A DNA stretch of 64,000 bases from JAKOWB01 sp038363005 (GCA_038363005.1 JBBQBI010000017.1:37900-101899); one strand, 5' to 3'; counted from the first letter of the stretch, positions 19,638 to 28,775 are shown. The notes: a model not told the origin generated them from the sequence alone. Numbers and translations are program-made.

Positions 19638-19664
19638 GCGCTGCCCGGCAATGCGGGGCAGCGC
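19638..19664 (-). terminator. Candidate rpsT terminator stem-loop
   Basis: Ten bases beyond the rpsT stop, reading leftward, GCGCTGCCC and GGGCAGCGC form a perfect nine-base-pair stem with a nine-base loop. Position and stability suit a terminator for the single-gene rpsT transcript. No U tract follows, so ending may be inefficient or need Rho. Confidence 0.5.
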
Positions 19665-19673
19665 GGTCGCCGC

Positions 19674-19937
19674 TCAGCCCAGCGTCTTGATGCGCTGCGA
19701 CAGGCGGGAGATTTTACGCGACGCGGTGTTCTTGTGCACCACGCCCTTGGTCACGCCACGCGCGATCGCCGGCTGGGCGTCCTTGAAGGCGGCGGCGGCG
19801 GCGCTCTTGTCGCCGGCGGCGATGGCGCTCTCCACCTTCTTCACGGCGGTGCGGATGCGCGACACGCGCGACCCGTTGATTACCGTCCGGCGCTTGGCGC
19901 GGCGATTGCGCTTTTCGGCGGACTTGTGATTGGCCAT
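19674..19937 (-). CDS. rpsT: 30S ribosomal protein S20
   Basis: An 87-residue, strongly basic primary 16S-binding protein of the small subunit. The start MANHKSAEKRNRRAKRRTVI and the central SRIRTAVKKVESAI are family hallmarks, and the end KISRLSQRIKTLG is typical. The ATG at 19937 gives the expected length; an upstream in-frame extension is not part of S20. Location next to dnaA is common in alphaproteobacteria. Confidence 0.98.
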   Translation of the reverse strand: MANHKSAEKRNRRAKRRTVINGSRVSRIRTAVKKVESAIAAGDKSAAAAAFKDAQPAIARGVTKGVVHKNTASRKISRLSQRIKTLG

Positions 19938-20039
19938 GGACCTGCTCAGCTCATCAAAAGTGTCGGGGACCGCCCTGGCGGTAGGCCATGGCAGAGGGGC
20001 GGCGTTATAGCCACGCCGCCCCCCGCCCGTCAAGCCGGA

Positions 20040-20816
20040 CTAGCGATTGGTGAAGACGGCCTTGCGCTTGGCGGCGAAGGCCTCCATGCCCTCCTTGCGG
20101 TCGTCCAGGGCGAAGGTGGAGTGGAAGGCGCGGCGCTCGAACTTGATGCCCTCGGCCAGCGTGGTCTCCAGCGCGCGGTTGACCGCTTCCTTGCAGATCG
20201 CCACCACCGGCTGGGAAAAGCCGGCGATGGTAGCCGCGGCTTCCATGGCGGTTTCCATCAGCTTGTCGGCCGGCACCAGGCGCGCCACCAGGCCGCAGCG
20301 CTCAGCCTCGGCGGCATCCATCATGCGGCCGGTGAGGCAGAGGTCCATGGCCTTGGCCTTGCCCACGGCGCGGGTCAGGCGCTGGGTTCCGCCGGAGCCG
20401 GGAATGGTGCCCAGGCGGATCTCCGGCTGGCCGAACTTGGCGTTGTCAGCGGCGATGATCATGTCGCACATCATGGCAATCTCGCAGCCGCCGCCCAGTG
20501 CGAAGCCGGCGACCGCGGCGATCACCGGCTTGCGGGTATGGGCCGCGACCTCCCACTTGCCGGTGATGAAATCCTCGCTCAGCACCTGCTGAAAGGTCTT
20601 GTCCTTCATCTCCTTGATGTCGGCGCCGGCCGCGAAGGCCTTTTCCGAACCGGTGACGACGATGGCGCCGACCGCGGGGTCGGCATCGAAGGCCTTCAGG
20701 GAGGCGCCCAGTTCGTCCACCAGCTGGGCGCAGAGTGCATTCAGCGCCTGCGGGCGGTGCAGCGTAATGAGGCCGACGGCCCCCTTGGTCTCGACCAGGA
20801 TCATTTCATGGGCCAT
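20040..20816 (-). CDS. Enoyl-CoA hydratase
   Basis: A 258-residue crotonase-family enzyme that hydrates 2-enoyl-CoA in beta-oxidation. The oxyanion-hole segments are FAAGADIKEM and GFALGGGCEIAMMCD. The two catalytic glutamates are present, one in the CEIAMMCD region and one in QPEIRLGTIPGSGGTQRL. The length and the C-terminal FHSTFALDDRKEGMEAF are those of short-chain enoyl-CoA hydratases such as FadB1/PaaF. It lies upstream of rpsT with a gap of about 100 bases and is probably transcribed from its own promoter. Confidence 0.93.
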   Translation of the reverse strand: MAHEMILVETKGAVGLITLHRPQALNALCAQLVDELGASLKAFDADPAVGAIVVTGSEKAFAAGADIKEMKDKTFQQVLSEDFITGKWEVAAHTRKPVIAAVAGFALGGGCEIAMMCDMIIAADNAKFGQPEIRLGTIPGSGGTQRLTRAVGKAKAMDLCLTGRMMDAAEAERCGLVARLVPADKLMETAMEAAATIAGFSQPVVAICKEAVNRALETTLAEGIKFERRAFHSTFALDDRKEGMEAFAAKRKAVFTNR

Positions 20817-20861
20817 GCGGCCGTTCCTCCGTCTCTCTGTCTCTATGTGTAACGGTGTGGT

Positions 20862-21254
20862 TCAGCGCGGCCTCAAGGTGAAGCGCACCAGGGTTCCGCC
20901 GCCTTGGCCGTCGGCCGCTTCGGTCAGCACCGTGACGTCGAGCTGCTCGCCCTCGCGCAGGAAACTCTCGGCCGACAGCGGCTGCCAGCCGAGCTGCGGC
21001 AGGGTGTCGCCATAGAAGCCCTGCACCGCCCGGGCGGTGACCGGACCCTGGGCATAGGCCTCGACGATGCGGCCGCCCGGCTTGTCGAACGCCAGTCCGC
21101 GATCGACCAGCTCCTCGAGCCCCGGCATCAGCGGCAGATCCTCGATCGCCTCAAGGAATCCCGCGGCCCGCGCGCTGCCACCGGACGGACCGATCAGCAG
21201 CGCCAGCAGCAGCAGGCAGGCCTTCAAGGCACCGCTCATGTCAGGCACGCGCAT
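20862..21254 (-). CDS. Predicted periplasmic protein of unknown function
   Basis: A 130-residue protein with a signal peptide (LKACLLLLALLIGPSGGSA then RAA, cleavage near residue 31). The mature part begins GFLEAIEDLPLMPGLEEL and contains two short beta-rich segments (GRIVEAYAQG, QLDVTVLTEA) and a C-terminal LVRFTLRPR strand. I do not recognise a named family. The ATG at 21254 was chosen because a signal peptide follows directly; a longer version would start inside mutM. It lies 14 bases after mutM, so it is probably cotranscribed with it. Confidence 0.75.
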   Translation of the reverse strand: MRVPDMSGALKACLLLLALLIGPSGGSARAAGFLEAIEDLPLMPGLEELVDRGLAFDKPGGRIVEAYAQGPVTARAVQGFYGDTLPQLGWQPLSAESFLREGEQLDVTVLTEAADGQGGGTLVRFTLRPR

Positions 21255-21268
21255 GGCGGCTACCTTGC

Positions 21269-22102
21269 CTAGCGCTGCCGCAGTGCACAATAGAAAGTGG
21301 AGCGGCCGGACTGCACCAGGCGGCGTATGGCCTTGCCGCAATTGCAACCCGGGCAGGGCTCGCCCTCGCGGTCATAGACCGCCCACTGCTGCGCGAAGTA
21401 GCCCAGCTCGCCGGTCACCTGCACATAGTCGCGCAGGCTGGAGCCGCCGGCGGCGATGGCGCGCGTCAGCACCGACTTGATGGCGCCGGCCAGCCGCTCG
21501 GCCCGCGCGCCCTGCACCGTCATCGCCAGCCGCTTGGGCGAGAGGCCGGCCTCGTAGAGCGCCTCGCTGGCATAGATGTTGCCGACCCCGGCCACCACCG
21601 TCTGGTCCAGGATCGCCGCCTTGATCGGTGTGCGCTTGCCCGCCAGGGCGGCGGCCAGCACCGGGCCGGAGAATTCGTTGCCCAGCGGCTCGGGCCCCAG
21701 GTCGCGCAGCAGCTTGTGGTCCGCCAGGTCAGCCTCGGCCACCAGGTCCAGCATGCCGAAGCGGCGCGCATCGTTGAAGCGGACCTCCAGGCCGTCCTCG
21801 GTGGTGAAGACCACGTGGTCGTGCGTTTCGGCCGGGCGGATCTCTCCCGGCGGCACGATCAGCATGCGCCCGCTCATGCCCAGGTGGCCTAGCAGCACCA
21901 GGCCGCCCTCCAGCCGGATCAGCAGGTACTTCGCCCGCCGCCCGACCGATTCGACGCGCAGTCCGGTCAGGCGTTCTGCCAGTTTTTTCGGCAGCGGCCA
22001 GCGCAGCGCCTTGACCCGTGTCTCCACCTTGACCAGACGGCGGCCCTGCAGCGGCCCGGCCAGGCCACGCGCCACGGTCTCGACTTCAGGAAGTTCGGGC
22101 AT
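21269..22102 (-). CDS. mutM: Formamidopyrimidine-DNA glycosylase (Fpg/MutM), altered zinc finger
   Basis: A 277-residue bifunctional DNA glycosylase/AP lyase that removes 8-oxoguanine and formamidopyrimidines. It starts MPELPEVETVARGL, giving the catalytic Pro and Glu after Met removal. Other hallmarks are the lysine in GRRAKYLL, GHLGMSGR, NDARRFG, and QTVVAGVGNIYASEAL of the helix-two-turn-helix. The C-terminal zinc finger is unusual: cysteines at 250, 253, 255 and 272, while the usual fourth ligand position (275) is Arg (ending CALRQR). The extra cysteine at 253 could compensate. Confidence 0.95.
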   Translation of the reverse strand: MPELPEVETVARGLAGPLQGRRLVKVETRVKALRWPLPKKLAERLTGLRVESVGRRAKYLLIRLEGGLVLLGHLGMSGRMLIVPPGEIRPAETHDHVVFTTEDGLEVRFNDARRFGMLDLVAEADLADHKLLRDLGPEPLGNEFSGPVLAAALAGKRTPIKAAILDQTVVAGVGNIYASEALYEAGLSPKRLAMTVQGARAERLAGAIKSVLTRAIAAGGSSLRDYVQVTGELGYFAQQWAVYDREGEPCPGCNCGKAIRRLVQSGRSTFYCALRQR

Positions 22103-22180
22103 GCGGCGACTCTGGGCTGTGCGGGGGGCAGGGCGCGCAGAGTAGCGCCGCCAATTCCCCAAGGCTATTGTCGCCCCGCC

Positions 22181-22963
22181 ATGACCGAACCCGCGCCCGA
22201 GCCGGCCACCGCGCCGGACGCCCCCGACACCACACACTTCGGCTTCTCCACCGTGCCCACGGCGGAGAAGACCGGGCGCGTGCAGCAGCTCTTCAGCGGC
22301 GTGGCGGCGCGCTACGACCTGATGAACGACCTGATGTCGGGCGGCATCCACCGGCTGTGGAAGCGCCAGCTGCTCGACCGCCTGGCGCCGCGGCCGGGCT
22401 GGCGCGTGCTGGACGTGGCCGGCGGCACCGGCGACATCGCCTTTCGCATCCTCAAGCGCCAGCCGGCGGCCAGCGTGGTGGTCTGCGACCTGACGCCGGA
22501 TATGCTGGCGGTGGGGCGCGACCGTGCCCTGGACCAGGGCCTGGCGCAGGCCAACCTGACCTGGGTGGCCGGCGATGCCGAGGCGCTGCCGCTGCCCGAC
22601 CGCTCGGTCGAGGCCTTCACCATCGCCTTCGGGCTGCGCAACGTGACGCGGCCGGCGGTGGCGCTGGCCGAGGCGCGCCGCGTGCTGAAGCCGGGCGGGC
22701 GCTTCTTCTGCCTGGAGTTCAGCCGCGTGGTGCTGCCGCTGCTCGACCGGCTTTACGACCTCTATTCCTTCCAGGTGCTGCCCTGGCTGGGCCAGGTGGT
22801 GGCCAAGGACCGCGCCAGCTATCAATACTTGGTGGAATCGATCCGCCGCTTCCCGCCGCAGGCCGAGCTGCTGGCCTTGATGGAGCAGGCTGGCCTGGCG
22901 CGGGCCCGGGTGGAGAACCTGACCGGCGGTATCGCCGCGATCCACTCCGGCTGGCGGATCTGA
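22181..22963 (+). CDS. ubiE: Ubiquinone/menaquinone methyltransferase UbiE
   Basis: A 260-residue SAM-dependent C-methyltransferase of ubiquinone synthesis, acting on the 2-polyprenyl-6-methoxy-1,4-benzoquinol ring. Family signatures are ARYDLMNDLMSGGIHRLWK near the N terminus, the SAM loop VLDVAGGTGDIAF, and FGLRNVTRPAVALAEARRVLKPGG. The KDRASYQYLVESIRRFP segment and the C-terminal GGIAAIHSGWR complete the pattern. It is divergent from mutM, and ubiB follows after five bases, the conserved alphaproteobacterial order. Confidence 0.97.
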   Translation: MTEPAPEPATAPDAPDTTHFGFSTVPTAEKTGRVQQLFSGVAARYDLMNDLMSGGIHRLWKRQLLDRLAPRPGWRVLDVAGGTGDIAFRILKRQPAASVVVCDLTPDMLAVGRDRALDQGLAQANLTWVAGDAEALPLPDRSVEAFTIAFGLRNVTRPAVALAEARRVLKPGGRFFCLEFSRVVLPLLDRLYDLYSFQVLPWLGQVVAKDRASYQYLVESIRRFPPQAELLALMEQAGLARARVENLTGGIAAIHSGWRI

Positions 22964-22968
22964 CGCCC

Positions 22969-24525
22969 ATGGGGGTCTTCCTCACCGGTCGCAGCGTCAC
23001 CCGCCTGCTCGGCATCGCCCGCATCCTGGCGCGCCACGACGCCGGCGCGGCGCTGGAGGAGATGGGCCTCAGCGGCGGGCCGCTGTTCGTGCTGCGCAGC
23101 TTCTCGCGCCGCAAGGCGCCGGGCCGGCCGGGACAGAAGCTGGCGCGCGCGCTGACCGCGCTGGGCCCCAGCTTCATCAAGCTGGGCCAGTCGCTCTCCA
23201 CCCGTGGCGACCTGCTGGGCGACGAGATCGCCGCCGACCTGTCGCAGCTGCAGGACCATGTCGGCCCCTTCAGCTTCGCCGAGGCGCGCGCCACGCTGGA
23301 ACGCGAGCTGGAAGCGCCGCTGGAGCAGCTCTTCGAGGTGTTCGACGAAAAGCCGATCTCCGCCGCCTCGATGGCGCAGGTGCACTTCGCCACCACGCGC
23401 GAGGAGGATGGCCGTCCCGGCAAGGAAGTCGCCGTCAAGATCCTGCGCCCCGGCATCGAGCTGGCCTTCGAGCGCGACCTCGAACTCTTCAATTGGCTGG
23501 CTGGCCTGGCCGAGCGCACGCAACCCCGGCTGCGCCGCCTGAAACCGCGCGAGATCGTCGCGCTCTTCGCCGAGCAGGTGCGGATGGAGCTGGATCTCCG
23601 CATCGAGGCCGCCGGCATGTCGGAGATCAACGAGAACTTCGAAGGCGACGAGACCTACAACCTGCCGCGCGTCGACTGGCGCCGCACCGGCAAGCGCGTA
23701 CTGACCATGACGCGCATGCTGGGCACGCCGATGGACGACCGCGATGCCATGCTGGAGGCCGGCCACGACCTGAAGGCCGTGATGCAGAAGGCCTCCACCA
23801 TCTTCTTCCACCAGGTGTTCCGCGACGGCGTGTTCCACGGCGACCAGCACCCCGGCAACATGGGTGTCGACCGCGAGGGCAACATTTTCGCCGTCGACTT
23901 CGGCATCCTCGGCCGGCTGGATCGCAACACGCGCTTCTTCCTGGCCGACATGATGGTGGCGACCCTGCGCGGCGACTACTACCGCTTGGCCGAAGTGCAG
24001 GTGGAGGCCGGATACTTGCCGGTCGGCCGCTCGCTCGACACCTATGCCCAGGCGCTGCGCAGCGTCTGCGAGCCGATCGTCGGCCGGCCGCTGAACGAGA
24101 TCTCCTTCGCCAAGCTGCTGCAGCAGCTCTTCTCGCTGACCGAATCCTTCCAGATGCAGGTGCAGCCGCAGCTGCTGCTGCTGCAAAAGAACATGATGAT
24201 GGCCGAGGGCATCAGCCGGAAGCTGACCCCGGACCTCAACATCTGGCAGATGTCGCAGCCGCTGATCGAGCAGTGGATCCGCGAGAACCGCGGCCCCGCG
24301 GCGCGCGTTGGCCAGACCGGCCGCGACCTGCAGCGCATCATGAGCCGCGTGCCGCAGTTCCTCACCGACCTTGAGGCAGTGATGGGCGAGTTGCGGACCG
24401 GCGGCCTGAAGCTGCACCCGCAGACCCTGGAGCGCCTGGAGCGCCAGCGCGGACGTGGCCTGGCCTGGCTTGCCGTCGGCCTGTCGCTTTCTGCATTGGT
24501 GCTGGCAGTCATCGCCGTCTTGTAA
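22969..24525 (+). CDS. ubiB: UbiB-type protein-kinase-like ATPase for ubiquinone synthesis
   Basis: A 518-residue atypical kinase (ADCK/COQ8 family) needed for ubiquinone production, probably as an ATPase that extracts or organises precursors at the membrane. The KxGQ motif is in SFIKLGQSLSTRGD, the Ala-rich loop in SAASMAQVHFA, then EVAVKILRPG, HGDQHPGNMG and VDFGILGRLD of the kinase fold. The C-terminal end holds one or two membrane helices (WLAVGLSLSALVLAVIAVL). Start ATG 22969 lies just after the ubiE stop, indicating one transcript. Confidence 0.95.
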   Translation: MGVFLTGRSVTRLLGIARILARHDAGAALEEMGLSGGPLFVLRSFSRRKAPGRPGQKLARALTALGPSFIKLGQSLSTRGDLLGDEIAADLSQLQDHVGPFSFAEARATLERELEAPLEQLFEVFDEKPISAASMAQVHFATTREEDGRPGKEVAVKILRPGIELAFERDLELFNWLAGLAERTQPRLRRLKPREIVALFAEQVRMELDLRIEAAGMSEINENFEGDETYNLPRVDWRRTGKRVLTMTRMLGTPMDDRDAMLEAGHDLKAVMQKASTIFFHQVFRDGVFHGDQHPGNMGVDREGNIFAVDFGILGRLDRNTRFFLADMMVATLRGDYYRLAEVQVEAGYLPVGRSLDTYAQALRSVCEPIVGRPLNEISFAKLLQQLFSLTESFQMQVQPQLLLLQKNMMMAEGISRKLTPDLNIWQMSQPLIEQWIRENRGPAARVGQTGRDLQRIMSRVPQFLTDLEAVMGELRTGGLKLHPQTLERLERQRGRGLAWLAVGLSLSALVLAVIAVL

Positions 24526-24580
24526 CGCCCGGGTGGAAGGCTCTAGGCTCGCCCCACAATTCCTCACGCGGGACCGTGAA

Positions 24581-25786
24581 ATGCTGGCCGGCAAGCGTAT
24601 TCTCCTGGTGGTGACCGGCGGCATCGCGGCTTACAAGAGCCTGCTGCTGGTCCGCCTGCTGCGCGAACAGGGCGCCAGCGTGACCGCCGTGCTGACCCGC
24701 AGCGGCGCCGAATTCGTCACCCCGCTGTCACTCGCCTCGCTGACCGAGAGCAAGGTCTATCAGGAGCTCTTCTCGCTGACCGACGAGAGCGAGATGGGGC
24801 ATATCCAGCTGTCGCGCGCCGCCGACCTGGTGGTAGTGGCCCCGGCCACTGCCAACAGCCTGGCCAAGCTGGCTGGCGGACTGGCCGACGACCTGGCCTC
24901 GACCCTGCTGCTGGCGACCGACAAGGACGTGCTGGTGGCGCCGGCGATGAACGTGCGCATGTGGGACCACCCGGCGACCCAGGCCAATATCAAGACGCTG
25001 CGCCAGCGCGGCGTGCTGGTGGTGGGCCCGGACGAGGGCCCCATGGCCTGCGGCGAGTTTGGCTTCGGCCGCCTGGCCGAGCCGCCGGTGATCCTGGCCG
25101 CCATCGACGCCTACTTCGCCGCCGCCACTCCGCTGGCCGGACAGCGCGCCCTGGTCACCAGCGGGCCGACGCACGAGCCGATCGACCCGGTGCGTTTCAT
25201 CGCCAACCGCTCCTCGGGCAAGCAGGGCCACGCCATCGCCGCGGCGCTGGCGCGGCTGGGTGCGCGCGTCACCCTGGTGACCGGGCCGGTAAACTTGGCC
25301 GATCCGCCGGGGGTGGAGACGGTGCATATCGAAACGGCGGCCGAGATGCTGGCGGCCTGCCTGGCGACGCTGCCGGTGGAGATCGCGGTCTGCGCCGCCG
25401 CCGTGGCCGATTGGCGGGTCGCCCAAGCCGCCGGGCAGAAGCTGAAGAAGCAGGGCAAGGGCGCGCCGACCCTGGCGATGACCGAGAACCCCGACATCCT
25501 GCGCACGCTGTCGCAGCGCAAGGCCGACCGCCCGGCGCTGGTGGTGGGCTTCGCCGCCGAAACCGAGAAGGTGGTGGAGTACGCCACAGTGAAGTGCCAG
25601 AAGAAGGGCTGCGACTGGATCCTGGCCAACGACGTTTCCAGTGGCGGCGTCTTCGGCCAGGACGACAACCAGATCACCCTGGTCGACGCCGAGGGCGCCG
25701 AACCCTGGCCGGTCCTGGACAAGCAGTCCGTGGCCGAGCGCTTGGCCCAGCGCATCGCCGGGCACCTCGCCGCGGGGCAGGCGTGA
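24581..25786 (+). CDS. coaBC: Bifunctional CoaBC: phosphopantothenoylcysteine decarboxylase and synthetase
   Basis: A 401-residue fused enzyme giving two steps of coenzyme A synthesis. The N-terminal FMN-dependent CoaC decarboxylase has GGIAAYKSL, the catalytic histidine in MGHIQLS, PATANS, PAMNVRMW and the ACGEFGFGRL substrate loop. The C-terminal CoaB synthetase starts near 185 with LVTSGPTHEPIDPVRFI and contains NRSSGKQGHAIA and the KLKK motif that contacts CTP. Start ATG 24581 is the one giving the usual MLAGKRILLVVTG opening. The stop overlaps the dut start (TGATG). Confidence 0.97.
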   Translation: MLAGKRILLVVTGGIAAYKSLLLVRLLREQGASVTAVLTRSGAEFVTPLSLASLTESKVYQELFSLTDESEMGHIQLSRAADLVVVAPATANSLAKLAGGLADDLASTLLLATDKDVLVAPAMNVRMWDHPATQANIKTLRQRGVLVVGPDEGPMACGEFGFGRLAEPPVILAAIDAYFAAATPLAGQRALVTSGPTHEPIDPVRFIANRSSGKQGHAIAAALARLGARVTLVTGPVNLADPPGVETVHIETAAEMLAACLATLPVEIAVCAAAVADWRVAQAAGQKLKKQGKGAPTLAMTENPDILRTLSQRKADRPALVVGFAAETEKVVEYATVKCQKKGCDWILANDVSSGGVFGQDDNQITLVDAEGAEPWPVLDKQSVAERLAQRIAGHLAAGQA

Positions 25787-26259
25787 TGCCGGCACTCACC
25801 GTCACCGTCCGCCGCCTGCCGCATGGCGAGGGCCTGCCGCTGCCAGCCTATGCCACCCCGGACAGCGCCGGCATGGACCTGCTGGCGGCGGTGGGTGAGC
25901 CGATCACCCTGGCACCCGGCGAGCGGCGACTGGTGCCGACCGGCTTGGCCATCGCGCTGCCGACGGGTTTCGAGGCCCAGGTGCGCCCGCGCTCCGGCCT
26001 GGCCCTGAAACAGGGCGTGACGGTGCTGAACGCGCCGGGCACCGTGGATGCCGACTATCGCGGCGAAGTGGGCGTAATCCTGATCAACCACGGCCAGGCA
26101 GCCTTCACCATCCAGCGCGGCGACCGCATCGCGCAGCTGGTGGTGGCGCCGGTGGTTCAGGCCGGCTGGACCGAGGCCGAGACCCTGGCCGACAGCCAGC
26201 GCGGCAGCGGCGGCTTCGGCTCCACCGGAGTAGGATCCGGCACCGGGAAGAGGGGTTAG
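25786..26259 (+). CDS. dut: dUTP diphosphatase (dUTPase)
   Basis: A 157-residue trimeric dUTPase that hydrolyses dUTP to dUMP, preventing uracil entry into DNA and feeding thymidylate synthesis. All five motifs are visible: DSAGMDLLAA, RPRSGLALKQG, GTVDADYRGEVGVIL, GDRIAQLVVAPV and the P-loop-like RGSGGFGSTG at the C terminus. The start overlaps the coaBC stop, so translation is coupled; coaBC-dut pairing is conserved in many bacteria. Confidence 0.97.
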   Translation: MPALTVTVRRLPHGEGLPLPAYATPDSAGMDLLAAVGEPITLAPGERRLVPTGLAIALPTGFEAQVRPRSGLALKQGVTVLNAPGTVDADYRGEVGVILINHGQAAFTIQRGDRIAQLVVAPVVQAGWTEAETLADSQRGSGGFGSTGVGSGTGKRG

Positions 26260-26264
26260 CGGCC

Positions 26265-26720
26265 GTGCTGCGCCTCTCCAAGAAGCTGCTTTTCGCCATC
26301 GAAGCGGTGGTCGACGTGGCCTACCACGCCGGGCCGCACCCGGTGCGCTCCACCGACATCTCCGACCGCCAGGGCATTCCGCGCCGCTACCTGGAGCAGG
26401 TGCTGCAGCAGCTGGTGCACGAGGGCGTGCTGGCCGGCCAGCGCGGCCCGCGTGGCGGCTATCGCCTGGCGCGCGAACGCCGCCACATCACGGTGGGCGA
26501 GATCATCCGCATCGTGCACAAGCTGGAGGGCACGGTCGATCCGACCGCCGAGCCCGACGGCTCGGAAATCGGCCGCCGCGTGGTGCGGCCGATCTGGACC
26601 GCCATGCAGGAGGAGATGATGGCGCGCTTCGATGCCACCACCATCGAGGTGCTGTGCGAACGCGCCCGCGACCTGGGCATCGAGTCCGGCCCACGTGGCG
26701 CGGTGGACTATAGTATCTAG
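26265..26720 (+). CDS. Rrf2-family transcriptional regulator
   Basis: A 151-residue winged-helix regulator. It starts at a GTG six bases after dut and has the Rrf2 pattern: LSKKLLFAIEAVVDVAYH, the recognition region DISDRQGIPRRYLEQVLQQLVHEG, and the wing RGPRGGYRLAR. Iron-sulfur members have three cysteines in the middle; here only one Cys exists, near residue 131, so an Fe-S cluster is unlikely. It resembles the CymR branch that senses O-acetylserine or binds cysteine synthase. cysK begins 157 bases downstream in the same direction, which supports a role in sulfur control. Confidence 0.87.
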   Translation: MLRLSKKLLFAIEAVVDVAYHAGPHPVRSTDISDRQGIPRRYLEQVLQQLVHEGVLAGQRGPRGGYRLARERRHITVGEIIRIVHKLEGTVDPTAEPDGSEIGRRVVRPIWTAMQEEMMARFDATTIEVLCERARDLGIESGPRGAVDYSI

Positions 26721-26735
26721 GCAGCGCCTCTGGCC

Positions 26736-26846
26736 CATCCTTCGAGACGGGCGCTTTGCGCCCTCCTCAGGATGAGGCAGGGCCCCTGGAGACATTTGAA
26801 CCAGCCTCATCCTGAGGAGCCGCCGCAGGCGGCGTCTCGAAGGATG
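26736..26846. repeat. Inverted pair of 42-bp REP-like palindromes
   Basis: Two 42-base elements face each other, 26736-26777 and 26805-26846. Each reads CATCCTTCGAGACG, then a variable palindromic core, then CTCCTCAGGATGAGG; the second is the reverse complement of the first except in the core. This matches the REP/RPE-like elements common in alphaproteobacteria. The pair lies in the leader of cysK, 30 bases before its ATG, so a role in its expression is possible. Confidence 0.85.
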
Positions 26847-26876
26847 TGACCGGTGCACCATCTGAGGAGTGTTTGA

Positions 26877-27848
<972 letters not shown>

Positions 27849-27855
27849 GGAACCA

Positions 27856-27989
27856 ACCCTCTCCCATCGGGAGAGGGTGGCGACCGCAGGGAGCCGGGTG
27901 AGGGGAAGCGGCAAACCGAAGCACGCCCAGTTCTGGCCGCTCCGCTTCCCCTCACCCGATCGCTTTGCTCGCACCCTCTCCCGCCGGGA
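27856..27989. repeat. Long inverted repeat of about 55-bp arms
   Basis: The left arm holds a perfect 10-bp hairpin (27856-27865 with 27869-27878) and continues through a 17-base stretch ending AGGGGAAGCGG (27895-27911). The right arm repeats this in reverse, including an exact complement of that stretch at 27942-27958 and a closing CCCTCTCCC/GGGAGAGGG hairpin. The whole lies between the convergent cysK and hydrolase genes and could stop transcription from both sides. Confidence 0.8.
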
Positions 27990-27998
27990 GAGGGTTTG

Positions 27999-28775
27999 TT
28001 ACCCCGGCCGCCGCCACTCCAGATACGATCGACACAGCGCCCGCAGGCGGTCCCGCCCGAAGCTGGGGTCGTGCCCGGCGTGCACCACGGTCACCGGCAG
28101 CGCCATCAGCCGCTCGATGGTCCTGACGTAGGCCGGGATGTCGCTTTCCGGCAGCTCATCCAGCAGCGGTCCATCGTAGAGTGCGTCACCGGAGAAGAGC
28201 GTGCCGGTCGCCGCCTCCCACAGGCCGATGGAGCCCGGCGAATGGCCCGGCAGATGCAGCACCGCGAAGCTGCGGTCGCCGGTGGTCACGACGTCGCCCT
28301 CCTCGATTAGGCGGCTGACCTTGGCCGGCTTCTGGCGGAAGCCCTCCAGCGCCACGCCCGGCGGCAGCGCGGTCACCAGATAGGGATCGCTCATGCCATA
28401 GCCGGCCTTCTCCAGGCTGGCGATGGCCGCCGCGCCCCAGAAAGTATGGGGATCGAGCGACAGCAGGTCCGGCGCCTCCAGCAGCGGCGCCTCCAGCGGA
28501 TGGGCGCAGCAGTCGGCGAATTCGTGGTGGCTGCCCATGTGGTCGCTGTGGCCGTGCGTCGCCACGGCGGTCACCGGCTTGTCCAGCAGGTCCTGCATCT
28601 CGGCGGTCAGCTGGCCGACGCCCATGCCGGTATCGACCACAAGATCGCGGTCGCGCCCGCGCAGATGCCAGATGTTGCAGCGCATCAGCGGCACGACGTG
28701 CGGCTCCCACAGCAAGGTGATGGCATCGTCGATGGTCTTGCGTTCGAACCAGCGGTCGGCGACGGGGAAGGGCAA
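27999..28775 (-). CDS. Metallo-beta-lactamase-fold hydrolase
   Basis: A 258-residue MBL-fold protein, expected to bind two metals and hydrolyse an ester, thioester or similar bond. The metal motif is THGHSDHMGS, further ligands are the His in HLPGHSPGS and the Asp in FSGDALYD, and a C-terminal His is in VVHAGHDPSFG. No ATG fits; I propose the TTG at 28775, which has AGGAG eight bases upstream and gives MPFPVADRWFE. Function beyond hydrolase is unknown, and no pathway neighbour is evident. Confidence 0.83.
   Translation of the reverse strand: MPFPVADRWFERKTIDDAITLLWEPHVVPLMRCNIWHLRGRDRDLVVDTGMGVGQLTAEMQDLLDKPVTAVATHGHSDHMGSHHEFADCCAHPLEAPLLEAPDLLSLDPHTFWGAAAIASLEKAGYGMSDPYLVTALPPGVALEGFRQKPAKVSRLIEEGDVVTTGDRSFAVLHLPGHSPGSIGLWEAATGTLFSGDALYDGPLLDELPESDIPAYVRTIERLMALPVTVVHAGHDPSFGRDRLRALCRSYLEWRRPG

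Larger units (their letters stand above)
19103..19673. other. Intergenic region between rpsT and dnaA
   Basis: This 571-base gap should carry the dnaA promoter. It includes a markedly A+T-rich block at about 19390-19460 in otherwise G+C-rich DNA. I found only one weak DnaA-box-like sequence (CTATCCCCA, 19483-19491, two mismatches), no cluster, and therefore no case for an origin. No gene is convincing here. Two stem-loops are listed separately. Confidence 0.5.

Noticed and set aside
19103..19673. Replication origin between rpsT and dnaA
   Set aside because: Only one poor DnaA-box-like sequence was found. An A+T-rich block alone is not enough.
22822..24624. A 600-codon frame opposite ubiB
   Set aside because: ubiB motifs are complete on the plus strand; the reverse frame has no domains.
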